This document shows positions 1 through 5,481 of a stretch of DNA of 5,481 nt, in pieces. The notes beneath the pieces are model-generated. The model was given only the letters and a program-made list of their open reading frames with translations, did no database searches and was not told where the DNA came from. Source of the DNA: Oscillospiraceae bacterium (lineage in GTDB: Bacteria; Bacillota; Clostridia; UMGS1883); NCBI GenBank assembly GCA_022508735.1, contig JAFLUQ010000145.1, forward strand, positions 1 to 5,481, written 5' to 3'. Each line of letters opens with the position of its first letter. Within the stretch, counting starts at the first letter, position 1. Position numbers and translations under genes: made by a program.

Positions 1-67
1 TACTTTGTGTACTTCAAGCTCCGATAAAGGGTGAGATGCGACGCTGATTTTTCACGTTATCATATCC

Positions 68-1276
68 TTAAACATTCTCTCCGGCAAGATGCCCGGTGGA
101 GAACGCAATTTGCAGATTAAAGCCGCCGGTGTATGCGTCGCAGTCAATGACCTCTCCGGCGAAGAACAGCCCCTTAACGAGCTTACTTTCCATTGTGGAG
201 GGATTTATCTCTTTGACGCTGACTCCGCCCGAGGTTATTATTGCCTCGTTTATGGGGCGGTAAGCCGCAGCGGTAAATTTAAGATCTTTAAGCAGCGTTA
301 CGAGCCGCCCGCGCTGCTCGCGGGTCACGGAGTTCACCTTCTCGTGGGCGGGTATCTGTGACCTTTCAACTATATACGGTATCATCTTTGCGGGCAGAAG
401 CTCCGAAAGGGAGTTAATTAAGTCTTTGTTTTTTGCCGCCGAGAAATCGCGCAGCACCCTTTCGTCAAGCTTTTCCTCACTGAGGGCCGGCTTTAGGTCT
501 ATGGAGAACACGTTGCCCTCCGGGTCAGCACCGAGATGCCCCGAGGCGGAAAGTATCATCGGGCCGGACAGCCCGTAGTGGGTAAACAGCATTTCGCCGA
601 AATCTCTATAAACTGTCTTTCCCTTAGCATCAGTTACCGTAAGGGCGGAATTTCTGAGGCTCAACCCCTGCAAAGCCGAGGTATCCTCCTTTGTGACTAT
701 GGGAATGAGCGACGGATAGAGCGCAGTTACGGTGTGCCCCTGCTCCTTGGCAAAGCGGTAGCCGTCTCCGGTGGAGCCTGTCTGCGCATAGCTCATGCCG
801 CCGGTGGCTATCACAGTTCCGTCACACTTATATTCCCTACGGCGGCCGACAACCGCCGTAACACTGCCGTTTTCAGTTTTAATATCCATAGCCTCGTCGC
901 GAACTATTTTGGCGCCGAGACCTATAAGCTTATTTTTCAGCGCGTCAACAATATCAAAGGCCTTATCGCTGACGGGAAACACCCGTTCGCCGCGCTCCAC
1001 CTTCAGCGGAACGCCGTTATCTTCAAAAAAACGCATAACGTCAGCATTTGTAAAGCCGTAGAGAGCGCTGTATAGAAAGCTGGAATTAGTAGGGATATTA
1101 TCAAAAAACTCGCTTATATCCCGGGCGTTGGTGACATTGCACCTGCCCTTGCCGGTTATAGCGAGCTTGCGGCCGGGCTTTTCGTTTTTTTCAAGGAGGA
1201 TGACCTCCTTACCTGCCGATGCCGCAGCTATTGCTGCCATCATCCCGGCTGGGCCCGCGCCTATAACAACCTTCAC
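68..1276 (-). CDS. HI0933/YhiN/BaiN-like FAD-dependent oxidoreductase
   Basis: A complete 402-aa flavoprotein with a GTG start. The N-terminal Rossmann motif for FAD is GAGPAG (6-11), with the ribose-binding acidic residue at the end of strand 2 (LLEKNEKPGRK, Glu29). GKGRCNVTN (42-50) is the signature of the HI0933 family; ATGGMSYAQTGSTGDGY (157-173), GEMLFTHYGLSGP (227-239) and the C-terminal block from EAIITSGGVS (344) through FFAGEVIDCDAYTGGFN (371-387) confirm it. The start cannot lie further downstream without losing the FAD loop. About 400 aa is normal for the family. Databases often name such proteins BaiN or aminoacetone oxidase. From established knowledge, E. coli YhiN of this family has been reported to be the 23S rRNA dihydrouridine synthase (RdsA), so an rRNA-modifying role is one hypothesis; bile-acid chemistry is not supported by the context here. 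The gene overlaps the methyltransferase stop as GTGA and is the last callable gene in the window. Family assignment is firm; the reaction is open. Confidence 0.93.
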   Translation of the reverse strand: MKVVIGAGPAGMMAAIAAASAGKEVILLEKNEKPGRKLAITGKGRCNVTNARDISEFFDNIPTNSSFLYSALYGFTNADVMRFFEDNGVPLKVERGERVFPVSDKAFDIVDALKNKLIGLGAKIVRDEAMDIKTENGSVTAVVGRRREYKCDGTVIATGGMSYAQTGSTGDGYRFAKEQGHTVTALYPSLIPIVTKEDTSALQGLSLRNSALTVTDAKGKTVYRDFGEMLFTHYGLSGPMILSASGHLGADPEGNVFSIDLKPALSEEKLDERVLRDFSAAKNKDLINSLSELLPAKMIPYIVERSQIPAHEKVNSVTREQRGRLVTLLKDLKFTAAAYRPINEAIITSGGVSVKEINPSTMESKLVKGLFFAGEVIDCDAYTGGFNLQIAFSTGHLAGENV

Positions 1277-2037
1277 TTTTTTGCCCCCTTGATTTTCCCC
1301 TGCTCTCTCGCCACAAAAAACACCCGTTCGCTGTTTTTACGCGGCTTTTGAAATGTCAAATCGTGAAAAACTCCTTCGACCTTAAGGCCGGAGTCTTTTA
1401 GCATTGCTTTAAGCTCGTCCACTCCATAGGCCCTTTCGGTATGGACCTCATCGAAGCGGGCGAAGCTGCCGTCCTCCCTTCGTTCAAAAAAGGAGAGGTA
1501 GAAGTCGCACAGGCGGCTCCTTTTATCATAGCTGTTCTGCCATGAATAGAATATATCATCATCGTCGCTGACAAAGGTATTGTCACCTAAAACAGTGCTG
1601 AGCTTATACTCGGTGTTCACGTCAAACACGAATAATCCGCCGGGGTCAAGATAGTTATTGACCAGTTTGAAAACCTTTTTGAGACGGTTCTTTTCGGTGA
1701 CATAGTTTACCGAGTCAAGGCTGCTGACGATGAAATCAACCGTACCATACAGCTCAAACTCGGCCATATCCTGATTGAGAAAGAGCGCGTTAAGCCCCTC
1801 ATATGTGGCCTTATCCCCCGCGACGGACAGCATTTCCGCCGAAATATCGGCGCCGATCATGTCTGCCCCGCGGCGGCTGAGCTCCAGCGTCACGTTGCCG
1901 GTTCCGCAGCCGAGGTCAAGCCCCAGCCGCGTCTTACAGCCAAAGCGGCGAAATATTTCAAAGTAATAATCGACAAATTTGCCGTAGGGCACATCTGCCA
2001 TGAGCCTGTCATACAGGCGAGCAAAGTCGTTATACAT
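1273..2037 (-). CDS. Class I SAM-dependent methyltransferase, substrate unknown
   Basis: The preferred ATG at 2037 gives 254 aa; an in-frame GTG at 2046 would add three residues but falls within the ribosome binding site. Numbering from the ATG, the N-terminus (MYNDFARLYDRLMADVPYGK) is typical of small Firmicutes methyltransferases. Motif I LDLGCGTGN lies at about 40-48, the acidic residue closing strand 2 in IGADIS at about 64, a motif II/III-like NQDM with Asp at about 90, and post-motif DFIVSSLDSVNYV at about 101-113. DPGGLFVFDVNT (about 131-142) is the usual turn before strand 5. The C-terminal third has an aromatic, probably beta-rich insert (FYSWQNSYD, FYLSFFERR) that in this fold usually covers a small-molecule pocket. 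No RNA- or DNA-binding domain and no membrane segment is visible. Its stop codon overlaps the GTG start of the flavoprotein gene by four bases, so the two are translationally coupled. The fold and SAM use are well supported; I do not recognise a specific substrate. Confidence 0.9.
   Translation of the reverse strand: MYNDFARLYDRLMADVPYGKFVDYYFEIFRRFGCKTRLGLDLGCGTGNVTLELSRRGADMIGADISAEMLSVAGDKATYEGLNALFLNQDMAEFELYGTVDFIVSSLDSVNYVTEKNRLKKVFKLVNNYLDPGGLFVFDVNTEYKLSTVLGDNTFVSDDDDIFYSWQNSYDKRSRLCDFYLSFFERREDGSFARFDEVHTERAYGVDELKAMLKDSGLKVEGVFHDLTFQKPRKNSERVFFVAREQGKIKGAKK
1284..1290 (-). promoter_or_regulatory. Ribosome binding site of the flavoprotein gene, inside the methyltransferase gene
   Basis: The minus strand reads AAGGGGG at 1290-1284, seven bases before GTG at 1276. 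It is an imperfect but purine-rich Shine-Dalgarno at good spacing and supports the GTG start that the N-terminal FAD motif requires. Confidence 0.6.
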
Positions 2038-2042
2038 AAAAA

Positions 2043-2047
2043 CCACC
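2043..2047 (-). promoter_or_regulatory. Ribosome binding site that decides the methyltransferase start
   Basis: The minus strand reads GAGCGGTGG then five T before ATG at 2037-2035. GGTGG (2047-2043) is a one-mismatch Shine-Dalgarno core at acceptable spacing. The in-frame GTG at 2046-2044 lies inside this core and would sit only about five bases from the predicted transcript start, so it is unlikely to be the initiation codon. Confidence 0.6.
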
Positions 2048-2058
2048 GCTCAAATAAT

Positions 2059-2087
2059 ATTGTAACACAAACCGGTTGGATTGTCAA
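2059..2087 (-). promoter_or_regulatory. Predicted sigma-A (sigma-70 type) promoter for the methyltransferase-flavoprotein unit
   Basis: The minus strand has a perfect -35 TTGACA at 2087-2082, a 17-bp spacer, and a -10 TACAAT at 2064-2059 (one mismatch to TATAAT). The -10 is preceded by TGT, giving an extended -10 (TGnTACAAT). The expected transcription start is about 2052-2050, leaving a leader of some 13-15 nt before the ATG at 2037. The promoter begins 18 nt after the pcrA stop codon, so it would let the two downstream genes be expressed apart from the helicase. The match is close enough to the housekeeping consensus that chance is unlikely, but activity is inferred from sequence only. Confidence 0.8.
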
Positions 2088-2094
2088 CCGGTTT
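2069..2094. repeat. Perfect 10-bp inverted repeat with 6-nt loop, overlapping the promoter (possible operator or hairpin)
   Basis: On the plus strand the left arm is AAACCGGTTG (2069-2078), the loop GATTGT (2079-2084), and the right arm CAACCGGTTT (2085-2094). Each arm also holds the self-complementary 8-mer AACCGGTT (2070-2077 and 2086-2093), so there are two identical palindromes with centres 16 bp apart nested in one larger dyad centred near 2081.5. The element covers the -35 hexamer and most of the spacer of the predicted promoter, the position expected of a repressor operator. In RNA from pcrA it would form a stem-loop starting 10 nt after the stop codon, extendable by one G-U and one A-U pair. 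It is followed by only a broken U-rich stretch (UUUGUGUUACAAUAUU), so it is a poor fit to a classical intrinsic terminator. It could be an operator, a leaky terminator or 3'-end stabiliser, or both. Confidence 0.75.
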
Positions 2095-2104
2095 ATCGCC
2101 ATTA

Positions 2105-4300
2105 TCAGTTTATTTTAGTCAATTTTGCGTAAAGTCCGAGGAGATTTTTCTCCCCAACACCTTCAAAATTGATCTTGTAGTGAACGTCATTTCCAACTGC
2201 CTGCGCCGAAATGATAACTCCGTCGCCGAACTTGGCATGACGCACCATGTCGCCGGAGCGAAGCGTCAGATCACCCTTTGGCGCGGTGGCCTCGGGCTTA
2301 GCCGCCGGAATGTGCAATTCATAGCTCTTTGACTTTTTATTTATCTGCGGCATACTTTCACGGAGCCGCTCACGACGCGTTATAAGCTCTTCCTTTGCAT
2401 CCTTCATATCGTAGAGCTCCTCCGGGATCTCGCCGAGAAAGCGTGAGGGCCTGTATACCGACGTTTTTCCAAAAGTCATACGGCTGTGAGCACCCGTCAG
2501 GAAAAGCTTCTTTCTTGCGCGTGTCAGCGCAACGTAGCAGAGACGCCGTTCCTCCTGTATTTCGTCGGGGTCATAAATACTCTTGGCACCGGGGAATATA
2601 CCGTCGTCAAAGCCGCACACGATCACCACCGGAAACTCGAGCCCCTTAGCTGCGTGCATGGTCATCATAACAACCGCGTCGAGGTTTTCATCGTAGTTAT
2701 CAACGTCACTGACAAGGACGAGATTGTCCATATAGTCGTCGAAGCTCGGCTCCTCCACGGTTTCAATATAGTGCTTTGCGCCGCTGATGAGTTCGCCGAC
2801 ATTCTCCATTCTTTCAGCGCCCTTTTCGTCCTTTTCGAGGCTCTTTGCATAGCCGCTGATCTCATAGGTGGATTTCACAAGCTCGTCGATGGGAACCGTA
2901 CCGACAAGCTCACGTAGCTGCTGCATGACGGAGAAAAATTCCGCCACTCCGCCCTTGAACTCGTCAGCGTGCCCCTCTATCGCTCTGTAAAGGCTTACGC
3001 CTTCGCGGGCAGCGACAGACGCAATAACATCCATAGTGACCTTGCCAACCTTGCGCGAGGGCACGTTTATTATACGGCGAAGACTTATATCGTCGTCAGG
3101 ATTTTTAATAAGACGGAGATATGCTATCATGTCGCGTATCTCCTTGCGGTCATAGAATCTCAGGCCTGAAAGCACACGGTAAGGCACCGCTGCGCGCATG
3201 AATATATCCTCAATTACCTTTGATGATGAACGCGCTCGGAACAGCAGGGCTATATCGCCGTATTTATAACCTTCTTTTACGAGAGAATTTATGGTGCTCA
3301 CCACGTAATCTCCCTCATCAAAGTCGTTGGAGGCGCGATAGACAGTGATTTTTTCGCCTGCGCCGCTGTCGGTCCACAGGCTCTTGCTCTTACGGCTTTG
3401 GTTATTCTTTATTACGCTGTTTGCCGCGTCAAGAATATTCTGGGTAGAGCGGTAGTTCTGCTCCAGTCGAATAGTTTTGACGTCGGGGAAGCGATCTTCA
3501 AACTCAAGAATATTTGTAACGTCCGCCCCACGGAAACGGTAGATGCTCTGGTCGTCGTCGCCCACAACACAGATATTGCGGTGCTCGCCGGCCAGCAGCA
3601 TGATAAGCTCGTTCTGGGCACGGTTAGTGTCTTGATATTCGTCAACGAGAATATATTTAAACTTATTCTGATAGAAGCTCAGCACATCGGGGGCCTCGTT
3701 AAACAACTGCACCGTCAGCATAATGAGGTCGTCAAAGTCAAGGTCATTGGCGTTCTGCAGCTTCCTCTGGTAGAGACGGTATATCTTACCTATCTCGGCC
3801 AGACGGAACTCCGAGCCGTATTCCTTTATATACTCGTCGGGCGTAAGGAGCGAGTCCTTCGCGCCGGATATCTCACTCATAACCGTCTTGTGCGGAAATT
3901 CATCTTCATCCATGCGCAGCTCACGTATACACTCCTTGACCAGCGTTTTCTGATCGTCGGCGTCAATGATGTTAAAATTTCGACCGTAGCCAAGCCGCTC
4001 AATATCGCGGCGGAGGATCCGCACGCAGGCGGAGTGAAAGGTGCGCACCCACATCTCGTTAACCGCGCCGCCCACAAGGGCCTCCACGCGGTCAGCCATC
4101 TCCTTAGCGGCCTTATTGGTGAAAGTTATGGCGAGGATATTCCACGGCGCCACCCCTTTATCAATGAGGTTCGCAATGCGGTATGTAAGCACCCGCGTCT
4201 TGCCGCTTCCCGCCCCGGCGAGAACGAGCAGCGGACCTTCGGTGGTCTCCACAGCCTCTCTCTGGGGCGGATTAAGTTGATTCAATAGTTCTTCATTCAT
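2105..4300 (-). CDS. pcrA: ATP-dependent DNA helicase PcrA/UvrD (superfamily 1A, 3'-5')
   Basis: A complete 731-aa protein, the usual length for PcrA. All SF1A motifs are visible: Q motif with Gln13 (NPPQREAV); Walker A AGAGSGKT (28-35, Lys34); motif Ia ITFTNKAAKEM (58-68); Ic RTFHSACVRILR (86-97); motif II VDEYQD (219-224); motif III VVGDDDQSIYRFRGAD (245-260); motif IV RLEQNYRST (278-286); motif V TMHAAKGLEFPVV (547-559); motif VI RRLCYVALTRARKKL (585-599). Residues about 680-731 (RSGDMVRHAKFGDGVI onward) match the C-terminal Tudor-like fold by which PcrA/UvrD contacts RNA polymerase. The protein unwinds DNA 3'-5' with ATP in nucleotide excision and mismatch-type repair, removal of recombinase filaments and backtracking of stalled polymerase. 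The ATG at 4300 gives the family's expected short N-terminus. Its ribosome site is weak (GGGA ten bases upstream), so translation may depend on the preceding transketolase gene, 23 nt away. The ligA gene that often follows pcrA in Firmicutes is absent here. UvrD would be an equally valid name; RecB and AddA are excluded by size. Confidence 0.97.
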   Translation of the reverse strand: MNEELLNQLNPPQREAVETTEGPLLVLAGAGSGKTRVLTYRIANLIDKGVAPWNILAITFTNKAAKEMADRVEALVGGAVNEMWVRTFHSACVRILRRDIERLGYGRNFNIIDADDQKTLVKECIRELRMDEDEFPHKTVMSEISGAKDSLLTPDEYIKEYGSEFRLAEIGKIYRLYQRKLQNANDLDFDDLIMLTVQLFNEAPDVLSFYQNKFKYILVDEYQDTNRAQNELIMLLAGEHRNICVVGDDDQSIYRFRGADVTNILEFEDRFPDVKTIRLEQNYRSTQNILDAANSVIKNNQSRKSKSLWTDSGAGEKITVYRASNDFDEGDYVVSTINSLVKEGYKYGDIALLFRARSSSKVIEDIFMRAAVPYRVLSGLRFYDRKEIRDMIAYLRLIKNPDDDISLRRIINVPSRKVGKVTMDVIASVAAREGVSLYRAIEGHADEFKGGVAEFFSVMQQLRELVGTVPIDELVKSTYEISGYAKSLEKDEKGAERMENVGELISGAKHYIETVEEPSFDDYMDNLVLVSDVDNYDENLDAVVMMTMHAAKGLEFPVVIVCGFDDGIFPGAKSIYDPDEIQEERRLCYVALTRARKKLFLTGAHSRMTFGKTSVYRPSRFLGEIPEELYDMKDAKEELITRRERLRESMPQINKKSKSYELHIPAAKPEATAPKGDLTLRSGDMVRHAKFGDGVIISAQAVGNDVHYKINFEGVGEKNLLGLYAKLTKIN

Positions 4301-4323
4301 ATATTGTATATCCCGGTTTTACT

Positions 4324-5268
4324 TTACTTCTTAAGGGCAATTGCCGCCTTAACGTTAGCGGCTATATTCTCGGCTGTCAGGCCGTAAAGCTCCATAAGCT
4401 CATAGGGCTTACCGCTCTTGCCGAACACGTCCTGAGTACCTACGCGCTTGATCGGCACGGGGCAGGTTTCGGCAAGCACCTCGGCAACAGCGCTGCCAAG
4501 GCCGCCGATAACGTTGTGCTCCTCGGCGGTAACGATGGCGCCGGTCTTTTCGGCGGCGGCAGTCAGAAGCTCAGCGTCGATTGGCTTGATGGTGTGTATA
4601 TTGATAACGCCTGCGTCGATGCCCTCCTTAAGCAGAAGCTCGCGGGCCTCTACCGCATAAGGCACCATAAGGCCTGTAGCCACTATAGTAGCATCCTTAC
4701 CCTCAGCTATTGTCACGCCCTTGCCAAGCTCGAACTTATAGTCGTCCTCGAAGATCTGAGGCACTGCAAGGCGGCCGAAGCGCAGATATACAGGGCCGTC
4801 ATAGTTGATAGCGGCCTCAACAGCGGCCATGGCCTCAACGTGATCCGCGGGGTTGATTATAACCATATTGGGTATAGTGCGCATAATGCCGATATCCTCA
4901 AGGCACTGATGGCTTGCGCCGTCCTCACCGACGGAGATGCCGGCGTGTGTAGCGCCTATCTTCACGTTCAGCTTGGGGTAAGCCACGCTGTTTCTCACCT
5001 GCTCAAAGGCACGGCCGGCGGCGAACATCGCAAAGGAGCTCGCAAACACAACTCTGCCTGTGGAGGCAATACCGGCGGCGGTGGCGATCATGTTGCCCTC
5101 GGCTATACCGGTGTTTATGAATCTGTCGGGGAATTTTTTCTTGAATGTGTCGGTCTTGGTGGACTTGGAAAGGTCCGCGTCCATAACCAGAATATCATAT
5201 TTTTCACCAAGCTCCGCCAGAGCGATACCATAGCTCTCACGGGTGGCCTTCTTATCTCCTATTGCCAT
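4324..5268 (-). CDS. Transketolase C-terminal subunit (split transketolase)
   Basis: A complete 314-aa protein with an ATG start. It is the pyrimidine-binding plus C-terminal half of transketolase, which pairs with the N-terminal subunit encoded just upstream. Residues about 5-170 form the Pyr domain: INTGIAEGNM (51-60) carries Glu57, aligned with the glutamate that activates the aminopyrimidine ring of TPP, and THAGISVGEDGASHQ (107-121) is the conserved transketolase active-site loop. Residues about 185-310 form the C-terminal domain, including NIHTIKPID and AEEHNVIGGLGSAVAE. About 310 aa is the usual length for this subunit, and no key residue is missing. Being a lone half rather than a fused protein of about 650 aa, it is distinct from full-length Tkt and from DXS; the similar E1-beta of 2-oxo acid dehydrogenases is less likely because the partner end carries KGKGVSFME and WHG. 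It acts in the cytoplasm in the pentose phosphate pathway. Some split transketolases act on other sugars such as apulose phosphate, which cannot be excluded, though no sugar-catabolic neighbours are visible. Confidence 0.95.
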   Translation of the reverse strand: MAIGDKKATRESYGIALAELGEKYDILVMDADLSKSTKTDTFKKKFPDRFINTGIAEGNMIATAAGIASTGRVVFASSFAMFAAGRAFEQVRNSVAYPKLNVKIGATHAGISVGEDGASHQCLEDIGIMRTIPNMVIINPADHVEAMAAVEAAINYDGPVYLRFGRLAVPQIFEDDYKFELGKGVTIAEGKDATIVATGLMVPYAVEARELLLKEGIDAGVINIHTIKPIDAELLTAAAEKTGAIVTAEEHNVIGGLGSAVAEVLAETCPVPIKRVGTQDVFGKSGKPYELMELYGLTAENIAANVKAAIALKK

Positions 5269-5272
5269 TTTC

Positions 5273-5481
5273 TTACGCCTCCAATTCTGCTATTTTTGCA
5301 TCAAGCTCGGCTATAGCCTGCTCGAACTTCTCCTTATCGGGAGCTGCGCCGTGCCATGCGGCCTGATTTTCCATGAAGGATACGCCCTTACCCTTAACGC
5401 TCTTTGCGATAATAACGGTTGGTTTGCCCTTTGTGGCCTTCGCCTGATTTACGGCGTCAAGAATGGCGTCGTAGTCGTGGG
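5273..5481 (-). CDS. Transketolase N-terminal subunit, C-terminal fragment (partial, cut by window edge)
   Basis: Only the last 68 codons are present; the frame begins at 5479 and ends at a TAA at 5275-5273. The fragment begins HDYDAILDAV and contains KGKPTVIIAKSVKGKGVSFM followed by ENQAAWHG. This is the characteristic end of the TPP-binding half of transketolase in organisms that split the enzyme in two; the KGKGVSFME block and the WHG histidine (fragment residue 43) are family hallmarks. The last 20 or so residues (KEKFEQAIAELDAKIAELEA) look like an amphipathic helix. With the next gene it would make a cytoplasmic transketolase that moves two-carbon ketol units between sugar phosphates in the non-oxidative pentose phosphate pathway. 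The next gene starts 4 nt after the stop, and its ribosome binding site lies inside this gene's last codons, so the two are almost certainly co-transcribed and coupled. The TPP/Mg-binding motif lies upstream, outside the window. Identity is secure; the exact sugar substrate is not. Confidence 0.93.
   Translation of the reverse strand, partial: HDYDAILDAVNQAKATKGKPTVIIAKSVKGKGVSFMENQAAWHGAAPDKEKFEQAIAELDAKIAELEA
5278..5282 (-). promoter_or_regulatory. Ribosome binding site of the transketolase C-terminal subunit, inside the upstream gene
   Basis: The minus strand reads GGAGG at 5282-5278, nine bases before the ATG at 5268. It lies within the last codons (Leu-Glu-Ala) of the N-terminal subunit gene. 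This supports the chosen start and means that ribosomes finishing the first subunit arrive at the second subunit's start, a simple way to keep the two halves near equal amounts. Confidence 0.8.

Noticed and set aside
1..67. Possible start of a further minus-strand gene, or the end of a plus-strand gene (frame ending YFVYFKLR then TAA at 25-27)
   Set aside because: On the minus strand, GTG at 55-53 runs into a stop after 13 codons and the ATG at 62-60 after three. On the plus strand only eight codons are visible. Neither can be supported, and no terminator hairpin is seen.
536..1075. 179-codon open frame on the plus strand opposite the flavoprotein gene
   Set aside because: It is antisense to conserved FAD-protein motifs and has no recognisable domain, so it is treated as a shadow frame.
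68..1276. Naming the flavoprotein baiN and inferring bile acid 7-dehydroxylation
   Set aside because: The name comes from family similarity only; no other bai gene or steroid-related gene is present in the window.
2069..2094. Classical intrinsic terminator for pcrA
   Set aside because: The stem is good but the run after it is interrupted (UUUGUGUUAC), and the same bases form a near-consensus promoter, so it is recorded as an inverted repeat instead of a terminator.
3398..4288. 296-codon open frame on the plus strand opposite pcrA
   Set aside because: It lies wholly antisense to a helicase whose every motif is intact, its translation shows no recognisable domain, and long antisense frames are a common by-product of codon bias.
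4301..4310. TATACAAT on the minus strand just before pcrA, resembling a -10 box
   Set aside because: It abuts the ATG, so a transcript starting from it would begin at or inside the coding region, and no TTGACA-like -35 is seen at the right distance.
4516..5316. 266-codon open frame on the plus strand opposite the transketolase C-terminal gene
   Set aside because: It is antisense to a well-conserved enzyme gene, and its translation is a mirror of that gene's codons with no domain of its own.

Overview
All supported genes lie on the minus strand, so the window reads biologically from high to low coordinates. It looks like a chromosomal housekeeping segment of a Gram-positive, Clostridia-like (Firmicutes) bacterium. 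The pointers are a transketolase split into two genes, a PcrA-type helicase with the C-terminal Tudor-like tail, AGGAGG-type ribosome binding sites, tight gene packing, roughly balanced base composition by eye, and a HI0933-family flavoprotein of a kind common in this group. Genus-level placement is not possible from this sequence alone.

Layout in the direction of transcription: (1) 5481-5273, the last 68 codons of the transketolase N-terminal (TPP-binding) subunit, cut by the window edge. (2) 5268-4324, the transketolase C-terminal subunit, complete, 4 nt after gene 1. (3) 4300-2105, a complete PcrA/UvrD superfamily 1A helicase, 23 nt after gene 2. (4) A 67-nt gap (2104-2038, counting to the preferred ATG) holding a near-consensus promoter overlapped by a 10-bp perfect inverted repeat. 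(5) 2037-1273, a class I SAM-dependent methyltransferase. (6) 1276-68, a HI0933/YhiN/BaiN-like FAD flavoprotein whose GTG start overlaps the methyltransferase stop. (7) 67-1, no gene that can be called.

The spacing suggests two transcription units. One is tktN-tktC-pcrA, whose promoter lies outside the window. The other is methyltransferase-flavoprotein, driven by the promoter at 2059-2087. The transketolase pair forms one enzyme of the non-oxidative pentose phosphate pathway, and PcrA acts in DNA repair and in clearing RNA polymerase. No functional link between them is evident beyond co-orientation. The methyltransferase and flavoprotein are translationally coupled, but neither has a substrate that can be read from the sequence.

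I found no mobile element, CRISPR array, tRNA, rRNA or defence system. The most notable non-coding signal is the promoter/operator-like element after pcrA. I do not see strong evidence for an undescribed system here.
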